Shown one piece after another: positions 46,643 to 59,199 of a stretch of 64,000 nucleotides of DNA. The translations under genes and the position numbers were made by a program. Origin of the DNA: Clavelina lepadiformis (taxonomy: Eukaryota; Chordata; Ascidiacea; Aplousobranchia; Clavelinidae). Position 1 is the stretch's first letter, and each line of letters begins with the position of its first letter. Below the pieces are notes generated by a model. It was not told the DNA's origin. It made no database searches and was given only the letters and a program-made list of their open reading frames with translations. The stretch lies in NCBI RefSeq assembly GCF_947623445.1, contig NC_135244.1, positions 2,542,001-2,606,000 of the forward strand, given 5' to 3'.

Positions 46643-48676
46643 AAGATTGTTTTGTAGCCGTTCTCTCAGCTATCTCAACAGGCTAATAGACCTCCCTTTA
46701 TATACTTTAAACATCCCATTGTGAGTTCAAAATCTCGCCACGGGTACCAAGACATTTGAATGAAAATTGATAGGCCTCAGCTTGTTACTTATAGGCTCGG
46801 AGAAGATGTGTTATTGGTGATATTGTAAAGCAATACCTGATGCTTATATTATTATTAACACGGACTTTATTTAAAATGGTATAAACATAATGTCCTTTAT
46901 ACCCATGGATCTGTATCGCACAACTCTTCATCTAATTAGCTTGTTTTACGACTTTTTCTGTTTCCCCGAAGTACCCAACTAAAAATCTCTTCCACGCTGC
47001 AACGAACATAATCTGTAATGATCACAGTGAGATGACTGACGTCTCTGTATATCTTGGAAAGATAGCGCCTTGTATAATTCAGATAATAGTTTCGGCCATA
47101 TCGATAGTTTTTACCTGTTACAACAATATTTGGATAAGTCAGCGTTTGCCCAGCATTTGCTTTTTTCCATTATTTGTTTATAGTAATGGTTCAGGCTTTG
47201 TTTGGAATTTTGTGCCTTAACTTCTCCAAACCCTCAAACCTAGGAGCCACAAAATTACCAAAAACAAAATCATCAATCGATGTAAAGTAATGACAATAAC
47301 GCGAAGCAGAGTGAGTATAAAACCCGCAAATTAAGTATTTCACCGTAAGTACAGAATACACATAGATGACGCAGTCTGTTGTTGAAGATAGGCGATTGGG
47401 TTAGCGAAATGGGTATGCAGTTAGTTTTATAAATTTTGTTAAATGAAGTTGTTCTAAAAAGACTATTTTTTCCCTCGCTATATTTTCAAATAGATCACCA
47501 ACTTCTTAATTGGTTTCCTTGTTGTGGTTTGGTTGCAAATGAAAGACTTTTCACTACGTGAAAAAATCAAGTACTTTATGTCTACGGTATGTCTTGTACA
47601 GTTATTGTTATCAGTAGTTTTAAGTACATAATACGAAAAGAAACTTAAAAAATACCTCTTCATTCGTACAGCACTAACAACAATAGCAAAATAAGAGTTA
47701 AATCGCCATCAAAATGCAACAAAACACTTAATGGAAACCTTTAGTTCAAAACCGCCCGAAATATCAGAGAAAAAAAACAACTATCAAAATTTAGAAACAA
47801 CTTAACGTTTTCTAGACGGAGTTACATTTGATCACGTAATATTGTGATGCCCACACAAGTAAAAATAAACCGACATGTCGAAAAGTTCGGTCAAAATTTT
47901 ACGTGTAGGCTACTTGCTAGTGCTTCGGGGAGAGGAATTTCCACTCTTTGTGCTATAGCAAGAGAGGGGGCGAGATAATAAATTATAAATTGTAAACGCT
48001 AATACCAGGACAGCTTCCTGCACCGGTCAGCAATACGGGCAACTATGTCGTTTTATAAAGAAGCTGTCCTTTTCTGAATAAGGTTCGCAGTTGCTGTGTG
48101 AAAGTATAGTATGTGGTTGAGGTCACCAATATAACTAATCTTACATCTCTAATTTTAGCCAAACTCTTATGTAACCAAGTGTTTTAACCAATCGAATAAA
48201 AAGAATCAACAAGCTGATAAGATTGATTCAGAAAGGCTCAATCTAGCGAAAGAAAATAAATGTTCGCCATAAAGACGTTGCTTGGTGTACAAGCTTGCTG
48301 TTACTAAACTATCAAACAATGATATTCGTTGCCTGAATAACGAAGAAATTACCTCAGGCTAAATTTGACTGAAAAAGCCACTGTGGCGAGATTTGATTTC
48401 AAAGGCAGGAGGCAGATAAACAGCAGCTTAGAAAAAGTTCAGCCGTGTAGATAACGATTGACGCAAATGAAGGAAAATATTTCCCGTTATGCATAAAATA
48501 TCACACATTTGTGAGGCCGATACACTAATACGAGAGATTTTTATAGCATCAATCAACGTGATATTTAGTGAATGTGACGTTATGAAGTTCGTTACCACTT
48601 GTAGTTATACAGCACAGCTTTACATGCAAGCTGCTAGAAATGACATAAAAAATGACCAAAGGAGCAAGTAAAGAAA
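46643..48676. other. intergenic, GCNT-like copies 1 and 2
   Basis: 2 kb of AT-rich DNA. It includes the left arm of an inverted repeat (47930-48190). No gene recognised; short frames such as 47032-47220 look fortuitous. Confidence 0.5.
47930..48190. repeat. left arm of inverted repeat flanking GCNT-like copy 2
   Basis: About 260 bp, matched in reverse complement by 51390-51645. Shared words include AGGACAGCTTCCTGCACCG, GGGCAACTATGTCGTTTTAT and TTCGCAGTTGCTGTGTGAAA. Divergence is moderate, with small indels. Non-coding. Confidence 0.8.
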
Positions 48677-50480
48677 ATGACCAAACTTGTACATTATGGA
48701 CAATTGTTGGTCCTGGTGATTGTCTTCATGCTTTGTGCAAGCTACTATTTGAAGGATATTGTTTACAGACTTGGTCATCCACTTACATTTTCAATGAAGG
48801 CAGTTCACAATTATAGCAACGGTAAGCTTACAAAAGAGTTAAGTGCACAAAAGGACGGTTCGCTTTGTCTCTCTCTGTTCAACAACTCTCAGCAAACTAA
48901 CTCCACTTTTGACAAAGTACCTGACGTCACAAGCGACAATGACGTCAAGACTTTGGCTTCGAAAGGATGTAATCACGTGATTGACATGTATGACTTTGAA
49001 ATGGATTTCAAGCACATAACGAAAGAAGAACGACACTTTCCAATCGCTTACTCCATACTCGCCCATCAAAATGCTCATCAACTTATGCTCCTCCTGAGCG
49101 CTATTTATGCTCCTCAAAATGTCTATTGCATCCACATCGATCTCAAGTCAACATCCATGTTCGAAGCAGTCAAGGAAACTGCTTCGTGTTTTTCAAACGT
49201 TTTCCTCGCAACCAAACGAGAGGACGTCGTTTACGCCGGTTTCAGCCGGTTACAAGCGGATATAAATTGCATGAAAGATTTGGTCAATATTCCTGTTGGC
49301 CTCAACAATTGGACATATTTGATTAATTTATGCGGACAGGTATTACTTGTTTGGTCATCAGTCTAATCCTGTGTAACAATTTTGTTGCTGTTTTAAAGTT
49401 TTCTCTAAACTTCTTAACATGCCAACCAGGATTATCCTCTTCAGACCAACTTGGAAATTGGGATAAAACTGAAGGCGTTCAACGGTCGTAACATAATCGC
49501 TGGAACTGACCAACTAACTTGGGAAATTGTGCAAAGAACAAAATGGGTTCACAAGTTAGTGATGATTTATCAATTTAAATGAGCCAAGCTGTTGTTATAA
49601 CATTCACCATGAAAGTTGGACGATAGTTACAAGCAATGTCCACAATCGTAGGTTTATTGCATTAAACGAAACACTACATCAAATTGCAAAGTAACTGGTT
49701 GCTTACTTCCGTTTTCAACTTTTTTAAAACCTAGAGTAGAAAATTACCCAAATGAGGATGGAAAATTGGAAAAACGAATGATTCAGACCAAGGAGTTAAA
49801 ATCTCCTCCTCCTTTCAACATGACCATACTGAAGAATTTAGCTTACAACGTCTACACTCGTCGATTCCTTCGCTGGGTGATTTTTGAAAGCGAAAAAGCG
49901 AAAGCGCTCCTGGAATGGTCGCGAGACACGTTGACACCGGACGAGCATTACTGGCTGATGCTGGATGCTCTGGAAGAAGCTCCGGGAAGAAGAGGACAAA
50001 TAAGTTGGTCGTCTCCAGCGAGATACATAAAGTGGAAATCATCGAAAAATTTATGCTCAGGTTCTACGTTAAAAGAAATAACTTAGATAAAAAACAATTT
50101 TTCAAAATTTTAACATCTTGCCGAAAATGCTTAAAATACATTGCAATGATAAAACCATGTACTCATATATTCATACATTAACGGCATTTTGCAAAATAAC
50201 GTTAAATAACGTTATACCATGAATTTCTGTCATGACGTGTTGTTTTAAACTCTAAATAATTCAAATGTTGTTAGAATCACTGTAAATAAAGAAAATAACT
50301 TTACAACTTCTCCGTGTAGGCTATTGGAATCACTACAGCTGCGTTTTCGGGGCCGGAGACATTCCGAAGATGATTGATAGCGGTAAAATGTTTGCAAACA
50401 AATTCGATGTTTCCTACGATTCGCTTCCGGTCACGTGCTTAAGGAGATTGCTTCGTGAGAAACGCAAAGATGAAGAGTAG
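48677..50480 (+). CDS. GCNT-like beta-1,6-N-acetylglucosaminyltransferase, copy 2, four exons
   Basis: Same family and predicted Golgi role as copy 1. Exons 48677-49339, 49430-49554, 49735-50060, 50320-50480; phases fit; 424 aa. Anchor LLVLVIVFMLCASYYL near residues 10-25; stem with NNS and NST sites, different from the other copies. The catalytic half of exon 1 (from SKGCNHVID on) is almost base-for-base that of copies 1 and 3. Intron 1 (90 bp) is nearly identical to that of copy 3 but not to copy 1. Exon 3 shares about 190 bp with both. The last exon has GYWNHYSCVFGAGD and MFANKFDVSYDSLP and ends in a short basic-acidic tail. A poly(A) signal AATAAA is at 50613-50618. The gene lies between the two arms of the inverted repeat. 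Confidence 0.9.
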
Positions 50481-50612
50481 ACGAGGAAGATTTTTCAGCA
50501 AAACCTCAGCTGTTGTTTTTTTGCTGAACTTTGGCAGCTCGTGCAAAATGTAACTTAAATTAGGCGGTTAAAAGTGACGAATCCATGCAAGTGATTGGCT
50601 GTATTTATCAGA

Positions 50613-50618
50613 AATAAA
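50613..50618 (+). terminator. poly(A) signal AATAAA
   Basis: Canonical signal 133 bases after the stop of GCNT-like copy 2. Confidence 0.45.
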
Positions 50619-51389
50619 ATCCTAGTTTATGACCAACCTGCCACCCGTGTGTTTACGACAATAAATTTGCATTGTGCAGAAATTCGTCAAAACTTTAGTA
50701 CAGCAGTAATTTGAAACTATTCACTTCAACCCCGGTCCGTTCAATCAAGGGCCAGGGCCAATTCTTTTTTGATCACTTCAACCTCTCACAACTATATAGG
50801 CCGAATGTAATTTTGTTCAACCTTTCATTGTGTGAAAGTAATGCAATAGCAGGGTTATTATTATACCCTACAAATGTATCCATTAAAGTTATAATTTGAT
50901 GCCACATATGCGTGCCAAAGAAGTCTTGCATAACGGCTATACCGAGGCTCGAGTGATGAGGAACCATCGTCGAGTTTAGTTTGTGCAAAGACTTTTCTCC
51001 AGGGTGTTAATTGAATTCTTGTAGATTGTAGCTAAAAACTGGCGTGACAAGAGGTAAAATGGACATTTTTATATCAAAAAGTTTGCTTTTGACTCAGGAC
51101 TTCGGTTACAAAAGTCTGAGATAGGTGATTTTGGTCAAATTCTTGTTTGAAGTAGTCTCAAATATGTTTAATCCATGCGCAAAATTTGGCAAAGCGTCAT
51201 TTGGGATTTTTTTTTTAATCAGAAAACGAATACCATTGGTAGATATTTTTGCAGCAGTGCACTTGTATACACCAAGCAGGGTCTTTGTGGCGTGCATTTG
51301 TTTTCTTTAGTCAAGATAGAGCCTTCTTGTGTTAAACTTATCAGTTTACTAATTCTTTCTTTTATCTCGGTTTTAAACATCTTATTACG

Positions 51390-51645
51390 AAAAAGTTTGA
51401 CTGAAATTAGAGATGTAACATTAGTTATATTGGTGGCCTCAACCACATACTACTTTCACACAGCAACTGCGAACCTTATTCAGAAAAGGACAGCAGCTTC
51501 TTTATAAAACGACATAGTTGCCCGTATTGCGGATCGGTGCAGGAAGCTGTCCTGGTATTAACAATTAAAGTTTACAATTTGTGATTTATTACTTCGCCTT
51601 TTCTTTTTATAGCACAAAGAGCGGAAATTCCTCTCCCTGCATCAC
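51390..51645. repeat. right arm of inverted repeat flanking GCNT-like copy 2
   Basis: Reverse complement of 47930-48190, with indels. The right arm starts 0.9 kb after the gene; the left arm ends 0.5 kb before it. Confidence 0.8.
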
Positions 51646-51828
51646 CAGCTAGGAGCCTAAACGAATGCAACGATGAATCCCGGGGAAACTATGACGTCAC
51701 ACTTTTTTCTCCTAATACCTGGGCAATATAAACTCTAGTTGCATTAAACCGTCAGCAGCATTGTTTAGTAAACCAGACCTAAACGTATGATATGATAACT
51801 GTAACGAATTACTTTTTTCAAGAAATTT

Positions 51829-52212
51829 CAGTCGGTCCCGGTACTCGGTACTTTTCACGTGATAATTTCAAAATTTTAACAATTATGTTTTCAAAAACTA
51901 ATGTTAATTAATCCTTAATACCAATTGTAGCATCTGTTGATCTTTTTTAATCTAGAAATGTGAAGATAAAATGTGAACGAGTAACGTCTCAAATGTTTGA
52001 CCTGGAGTAACCTTTACCGGGGGCATAATTACGGCAAACATAGCATTTGCAGCAGCATCTTTTACACGAAAAGTACTGGTACCGAGTACCGAAAAAGTAC
52101 CGAACTACTTTTTTAAAATAGTACCGAACACCGGAACCGTCGGTACATTTTTTGCCAAGTACTCGTACTGTTACCGACGGTACTTTCAAACTACCGACTG
52201 CCCACCTCTGGA
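51829..52212. mobile_element. hAT-like non-autonomous remnant with TACCGA words
   Basis: The right end reads CTACCGACTGCCCACCTCTG, whose reverse complement CAGAGGTGGGCAG... is a typical hAT-style terminus. The left end keeps only CAGTCGG-CCCGGTACTCGGTAC. The inside repeats GTACCGA/TCGGTAC on both strands. No target duplication was found, so the left edge is uncertain or truncated. Confidence 0.5.
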
Positions 52213-52361
52213 AAAAGGTATGTAAGAACAGAAGCGCTGTTTATCCATGTCTAGCCCTCGATTTTCCTTGAAGGAACATTTCTCGTAAAATGCTGGTGTA
52301 TTTACAAGGATCCGATGAACAAACCCACAGCGGTAAAATATCAGAATTTGGTTGGTAACTG

Positions 52362-53266
52362 GTCATAGTGATGTCATAGTGTCATAGTCATAGTGTCATA
52401 GTCATAGTGTCATAGTCATAGTGTCATAGTCATAGTGTCATAGTCATAGTGTCATAGTCATAGTGTCATAGTCATAGTGTCATAGTCATAGTGTCATAGT
52501 CATAGTGTCATAGTCATAGTGTCATAGTCATAGTGTCATAGTCATAGTGTCATAGTCATAGTGTCATAGTCATAGTGTCATAGTCATAGTGTCATAGTCA
52601 TAGTGTCATAGTCATAGTGTCATAGTCATAGTGTCATAGTCATAGTGTCATAGTCATAGTGTCATAGTCATAGTGTCATAGTCATAGTGTCATAGTCATA
52701 GTGTCATAGTCATAGTGTCATAGTCATAGTGTCATAGTCATAGTGTCATAGTCATAGTGTCATAGTCATAGTGTCATAGTCATAGTGTCATAGTCATAGT
52801 GTCATAGTCATAGTGTCATAGTCATAGTGTCATAGTCATAGTGTCATAGTCATAGTGTCATAGTCATAGTGTCATAGTCATAGTGTCATAGTCATAGTGT
52901 CATAGTCATAGTGTCATAGTCATAGTGTCATAGTCATAGTGTCATAGTCATAGTGTCATAGTCATAGTGTCATAGTCATAGTGTCATAGTCATAGTGTCA
53001 TAGTCATAGTGTCATAGTCATAGTGTCATAGTCATAGTGTCATAGTCATAGTGTCATAGTCATAGTGTCATAGTCATAGTGTCATAGTCATAGTGTCATA
53101 GTCATAGTGTCATAGTCATAGTGTCATAGTCATAGTGTCATAGTCATAGTGTCATAGTCATAGTGTCATAGTCATAGTGTCATAGTCATAGTGTCATAGT
53201 CATAGTGTCATAGTCATAGTGTCATAGTCATAGTGTCATAGTCATAGTGTCATAGTCATAGTCATA
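52362..53266. repeat. minisatellite, 14-bp unit CATAGTCATAGTGT
   Basis: About 905 bp, some 64 copies, apparently perfect over nearly the whole length: phase is kept exactly from line to line, and a 420-bp shift reproduces the text. Slight variants occur only at the edges (GGTCATAGTGATGTCATAG at the left, a missing GTGT at the right). It also reads as CATAGT(GT) hexamer/octamer alternation. Confidence 0.97.
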
Positions 53267-53805
53267 ATTTAGCCTTATTGTTGCATAAATGGAAAGCTGA
53301 TTTTGGAAGAGGCAATTAGTACATTACAGCATAGGCACCAAGTTATAGAGGATTTATTTCAATACGGGTTTTGTGTTATTAATTTTCCTGCAACGTCGAA
53401 AACGAGTTCTAAAGTTTTAACTAATAAGTTAGACGGTCAAGTGGAATATCCAAAAATAAAACTTGCATTGCAACTGTTTTCTCCAACTGCTTGACCCAAG
53501 GAACTACCAGGACATATTCAACGTTCCAAGCTCATATAGTAAGCAACCAAATACTAAGCAACATTCAAAGACAAGGGCATCAGGCAATGTAAGTCTAGTA
53601 ATGTTTAACTACAAGTAATCAGACCGGCGATAACAAGACGCACGGATCAATACCTAACACGTGGCAAATGTGTGTTTAATCGGAAAGCGAATAATAGAAA
53701 ATTGTAGCTGGCATGTCTTTTCGGCAGAAGTTTTCACCAATGTAACGTTTAACATAAAAGGAGCAAAATTGGCGAAAAATGCGACCTTTTCAATGCAGAG
53801 TTATG

Positions 53806-53941
53806 CGTAATGCATATTCCTTACCTCAGGAATATGAAAAAGGAGAAGTTTTTTTTTAATTTCCAGCAAACAACCAAAAATGTGTTAAAAATATTAGTCA
53901 ATTCTGTAGTCTGGAGGAAATGTTTAGAAATTGTGAAACAT
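53806..53941 (+). repeat. dispersed repeat A, direct copy at 56836-56955
   Basis: Shares with 56836-56955 the run TTACCT-AGGAATATGAAA, a T-run, TTTCCAGCAAACAA and CAATTCTGTAGTCTGGAGGA. About 85-90 percent alike by eye. Confidence 0.7.
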
Positions 53942-54160
53942 ACTAAAGTACAGTGCTACATTAACAAACCTGTCAGCATGGTTAATACACAAAGATTGAC
54001 CAAACCTGAAATTTGGTGACAACATTTGCCTGTATCTTGTGAGACTTTGACCTAAATCCCATTTAAAATACATTGCTGTAGTTTTTTGTTTTTCTACAAA
54101 TTGTCTCGAGACAGAAATCTGTAGAATTACCCTCGATTCCGCGCAATCCTATGTACTAAT

Positions 54161-55477
54161 TAGTGTTTTTCAACCTTTTTGGCCCATGGACTATTTTCCC
54201 ATTAGCATAAGTATTCGCGGACTCGGGTAATAGGAATAAAAAATAAGTTAGTTTAACACTAAAACAGTGAGATAAATAAGCAGAAGCGGTTTGTTTATTG
54301 GGCACATTTGCACTATAAATCTCAGTGAGAACCTTGAAAATTACGACCTTTGCTTAACCTATCTTAGTAAGAACCTTGTCCCTGAACTTGTTTCACAAGT
54401 TGATCGAAATCAGGAATTATTTATGGTCTCCAATGCACATCTGATATCATATTCCGGTTGAAGTTGGTTGCGGTACTTGGTTTTAATCATAGAAAACTGA
54501 GTCAGAGAAACAATTTTGAACTTTGCGAGAATGACCTGGTGTGACGTGCGCAGGCGAAATCGCATTGCTGGAGAATGAAAGAAATAAAAAAGGCGCTGAC
54601 ACTAAAGAACTCCTTTTACAAAAGAGAAAAAAGGGTGATTTGCGCGCCAAGAGTTGGAAGAAGGAAAAGAGAACAAAAGAATAAGGAATTGGATTGCCAC
54701 CAGAGTAATAAGAGAAATAAGCAAGGCTCTTTATCAGACTATTCTAAATCACCAAAAATGGATGTTGTATTTACCAAAATTATCCAACAAACCAAGATAT
54801 CTCTTGCGAGTTGCGACCCCTACTTTTTAAGGCGAATAGCCGTCGCAAAAAATATGACCTATGCCCAATTATATAAGGCAGGGGTGTCAAACTCAATCGC
54901 ACCAGGGGCCAAAACTCAAAACTTATTTAACGCCGCGGGCCGTAAGGATAAAACTTGATTGAACGTTTCGTGACACGAGTACATGAATTGGAACAGGCAG
55001 CGAAAAAAGACCAAATTTTTGATGTTTCTGACGATTTTTGACTGGGCTATTTTTGATTAAGTTATTCTTCTCTTACATACATGTTACATCATTATGTTTC
55101 ATTCATCTCCTTGCAAAAGCATTAAAGAAATAACAAACAATAAAGAAAAACGCAGCCCAGATTACAAGCGTTAGAATAAATCGATTTATTCTATCATATG
55201 ATGGGGCAACTGCTGTGCTACTCTATTGTGCGATTTGTTATAATCTTGTTTCTTGCTTGAAAAAATTAGGTTATACTGTACAATAATCTCGCGGGCCGGA
55301 AATAGTTCAATGTATAAAATAGCATTGCGGGCCAAGTTTTATTGTAAAGCGGGCCGGGTGTGGCCCGCGGGCCGGGAGTTTGACACATATGATATAAGGT
55401 AAATTAATGGGCTTGTGAACTAACAAAAATCTTACGCGGACTCAAATGAGTTCGCGGACTCGGGGTTAAGAAACACT
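54161..55477. mobile_element. non-autonomous hAT element, host of a nested second hAT element
   Basis: Left end TAGTGTTTTTCAACCTTTTT; right end, inverted, AGTGTTTCTTAACCCC. This resembles the CAGTG(G)TTCTTAACC ends of Charlie-type hATs. The 8-bp duplication GTACTAAT is perfect (54153-54160 and 55478-55485). CGCGGACTCGGG words lie inside both ends. 1317 bp including the nested element, so about 0.8 kb on its own. The frame 54575-54958 is not recognisable as transposase. Confidence 0.8.
54879..55391. mobile_element. nested non-autonomous hAT element
   Basis: 513 bp. Left end CAGGGGTGTCAAACTCAATC and right end, inverted, CATATGTGTCAAACTCCCGG: the widespread GTGTCAAACTC / GGGCC hAT type. Perfect 8-bp duplication ATATAAGG (54871-54878 and 55392-55399). 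GGGCC and GCGGGCC words lie near both ends. Confidence 0.88.
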
Positions 55478-56584
55478 GTACTAATACAACATTGTAAGAG
55501 CATAATTCAAAATTGCTTTGGATTATGACGTCATTTTGACATGATTTTGTTATGTCGTCATTTTGACATGATTTTGTTATGTTTGCGTCTGACGCAGTTG
55601 ATCGGCAAATACTGTCAGATACAGACATTCAAGTTACACGAAATGCCGCGCGCACTAGCGTTGTAAAATCCCCGCCGCAAGGCGGCGGTAGCGCGTCTGG
55701 GAAATCCTACTGAAATTCTTTGACGACCACAGTCATGTTATGCTCGTCCCTACCACCTACTCTGCCTGCTATGCTGTGTAGATTACCGCGCCAAATGACT
55801 TCAGCAATATGCATTAGAAATAAAAAGACGATCAAAAACAAACACACAAATCAGGCCAGAAACGCAACAAAGGTACAAACAGAAGCCTTTAAAGGGGGAA
55901 CGGAAAGCGCGGTTTCAAACCGGGGTTCTACTTCAGTCGTGACAAAACAATATAAGCGCAGATGATAGCACAAAGCATATCGGTTCTAATTAAAAGTAAT
56001 TAACGCGCCCGCTCGCGGCGCCTTTAAAGAGAGTTTGCCCGACAGACACATGAGATAATAAAAATATATTAGCAAGCGCGGGGGAGTAATCTGACGGCTA
56101 GAACTTTACAAGCGTATTAAAGAGGACATTGGGCCATGCTCCCCTCACAAATCTAATTTTGGGACCCAGAGGCTTTTTTTGGGACCCAGAGGCTTTTTTC
56201 ACGACTTTTTCTCTTTTTGTTCATTGCATTTTATTGCCGGCTATTACTTATTGGCAATCTCTTACAGTAGGAAAACATATTTAATAACATTTGAATTAAT
56301 TGACGTTTCGAAATTTTACAACATAAATTTCCGACTATTTTTCAGATAAATTCTATAATACATTTCATTTAAAGTGGTTATTTAGGCATTAAAAAGAAAA
56401 CATTTTCGCTCTGTGTCGAGCGGGTGGCCGAGCGCGGGAAGAAAGAGAACTCCACTATAATTTGTATCTTTGGCGTTCACTCTTCATGTTTACCTGACGA
56501 GCTGTGACGTAAAAGTGCCTCGGTCCCCGGGGACTAAAAATCCTTGGTACGTCTTTATTTTTGGTAAATATATTTATTATGCAA

Positions 56585-56835
56585 TAAGTGAGAGTTGGAA
56601 CAAATGCATAATTACTTCACCGCTCAAAGATCATTCGATGAATACTCATATAGGATAGATATTAATGTTTAACTACTGTTTCTATTCAATGCCGTACCAA
56701 CGGTTCATACGCCACAGGACGATTTACGATGTCAACAACGCGATATCATCGCTTCGTAAAACAAGGACGAAACTGTGGTTTCACCTCCGCCCAAAATATC
56801 TCACACACACGTGGGTGAAATTATAAACCTATGAT
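56585..56835 (+). repeat. dispersed repeat B, direct copy at 59200-59460
   Basis: Shares with 59200-59460 GATAGATATTAATGTTTAAC, TACTGTTTCTA, CACAGGACG-TTTACGATGT, CGATATCA-CGCTT-GTAAAACAA and TGGTTTCACCTCCG. About 80-85 percent alike. It abuts repeat A (56836), so A and B may be parts of one larger element. Confidence 0.7.
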
Positions 56836-56955
56836 CTTACCTGAGGAATATGAAACAGGAAGTTTTTTTTTAATTTCCAGCAAACAATCAAAACGTGTCA
56901 AAAATATCAGTCAATTCTGTAGTCTGGAGGAAATGTTTTGGGAACTGTGAGCAAG
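56836..56955 (+). repeat. dispersed repeat A, second copy
   Basis: Direct copy of 53806-53941, lying immediately after repeat B. Confidence 0.7.
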
Positions 56956-57691
56956 ACCAGATTAAAGTTATTGACATTTGATTTGCAGTTTTGAGAAGAA
57001 TGTAATTACGCGTTGTCATGTTGTTACATCACAAGACAATAATTTAATGTGTGTAAATTTGCCATGGCAAAGCATCGTTAACCTTAATTCATTGAACAAA
57101 ATTCCTAAACTTGTCCATTTTAAATTATTCCATTCTAAACTGTTAGTATGTAGGTGACGTCATTCGTATTGATGTGACGTCAAAGTTTTTTAATTTCAGC
57201 TTTTGCTTTAGTAAATAAACCATTATGGACCGCACTTTTCCAGAAACAAACGGTCTATTCTGGTCAAAAACAATTGACTCTTTCCGAGTTGGGTCCGCCA
57301 TTGTGGGTCAAGATTCTTTTCATCGGCCAAGTTTAACAATGGAAATTGTCGACTCAGTTTGATTCTGTTTGAAATTACAAGCTTTTTAGGCATCGGATTG
57401 TAAAGATTTCGCTAAGGTGAGTAGCGTATAGATTTCATATACAATAGGAAAAAGCATGTTGGAAAATGTTGCTTAGTTTTTTTTACAACGTTTAGAATCT
57501 TACGCACCGGACTTGTCCCATACGACGTCACGACTTGTGTTCAACGTAGGATGCGACTTAAAACGCGTAAAATTGTGCGTGGTATCTGCTGCGCGTTACA
57601 AATTAATTCTTAATTTCGAGTTCATGATGCGCTGTAGATACGAACTGAATTGCTATGTTTTCCATTATTACAGACGGTTACATCATTAAAG

Positions 57692-57778
57692 ACGCTATAA
57701 ATGTTATATATGTTATAGATGTTATAGATGTTAGAGATGTTATAGATTTTATATATGTTATACATGTTATAGAGTATA
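57692..57778. repeat. imperfect 9-bp tandem repeat (ATGTTATAG)n
   Basis: About nine variants of a 9-bp AT-rich unit. Being a multiple of three it stays open on both strands, which explains the frames seen there. Confidence 0.8.
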
Positions 57779-59199
57779 GAGTGGACGATCAAAGAAATCT
57801 GGTCACTCAAAAACAGGCTCCTGTAACTCAGAAAGGGCTGGTCCGCCATTTGCTTGATAACGCGATATTGGAAAAATTTTTGCCATCATGTTCTGGTCAT
57901 AAAAATATTTCCTTGCGCAAACATATAAATTACAGCTAAGGCCGCTATTGCTGTTTACTATGGCATGTTTGTCTAATGTCTAGCTGAATAAGCTTTGCAA
58001 GGTTTATCAAGGTCGGTTTTGTGAAAGTTATAAATTAATCGTAAAATTAGTCGCATGCAAAGTAATCGTAACTTATAATATTATTATTGAGCGATTTCAA
58101 AATTAATGTTCTCCCTATTTTGAGCTGCGTGAAACTTTTTGTTTGAAACATCAACATATTAATAAACAAAAGCATTTCAGCATGAACATATTAGGAAGTT
58201 AAAAAATCAAGTAGAATATTTAAAAAACTATGTCACAGTAGCCTACTGCAAATTTTTTTTTCAAATGCTAGATCCCAAGTAACATAAGAATTAGTTCAAT
58301 ATTCAAATCACAAAGACAAATCAATCAAGCACTGCAAGTACCACGCAAAGGCAAAGACAAGAGTTGATTGTACAGTTTTATTAATAACTAACTATAAGTA
58401 ATCTTAACGGCAATGTAAAGACTGTACAGTTTGTATGGCGATATGACAGGGGTGACGTCACTGTACTCTGCAAAAAAGACAAACAAACTAAAACCCCTTT
58501 TTTACCTTTGTCGAAAACACAGTGATACGTTGGCGGAAGTTGTAATCTTGTGTCAAAGTGAGAGAAATACTTGAGGTTAACTCGGTGGTTAAGTTAATCG
58601 GCGGTGCAAGACGTCAGAGGCAGTTTAATTCAGAAATTTAACAAAATACAGCAAGTTATAACTGGTAATATTTATCTACAGCTAGATTTAGATAAATACA
58701 AAGTATTAAAATTGGTGTTTTAAGTCGTGTGCTCGAAAAGCAGTTTCATCTTAACAAAACATCTTACGATAGACGATGGACGATAGGTTAGCATTTTAAG
58801 TGTCCACAGAGTGTGTTCATTTCACCGCTAGGTCATAAAACGAAATAAATTATCCAGCGACAATCGCTAGACGCATTGATCATGGAAATACTACATCAGG
58901 TTGTTCCACGCGCTCCTACATCCGGCGTGAACTTGTCTTGCGAGTTGCGAATTATTTCAAGATCGTTTCAATCATCTCTAATATTTTATAACTTGCCAGT
59001 CGTTAGGTGTCGTTCTAAATTTCAGGAAAACATGACCCGCCATTTTGCTCCACGTTTTAACAGGTACTAGCAGTTACACAGACACACTTTTTGACCTGTA
59101 ACATCGATTATAACGTTGTCAAATTTAACAGTTAAATGAATCGTTTGAATTTCAACTTCGCATTATTGCGATTTTCCAGGAATGCATGAGACACAAATA

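Noticed and set aside
52362-53266. Long regular array as a CRISPR
   Set aside because: The repeat is a plain 14-bp tandem unit with no unique spacers and no cas genes, in eukaryotic DNA.
54575-54958. 127-codon frame as a hAT transposase piece
   Set aside because: Lys-rich with no transposase motif, and it runs across the edge of the nested element; coding origin not supported.
56405-56450. tRNA-Ser/Leu-like GTGGCCGAGCG box A
   Set aside because: No box B or closing acceptor stem at the right distance.
57622-57939. Open frames on both strands rich in Ile/Tyr/Asn and Val/Ile/Asp
   Set aside because: Produced by the 9-bp ATGTTATAG tandem repeat, whose length is a multiple of three.
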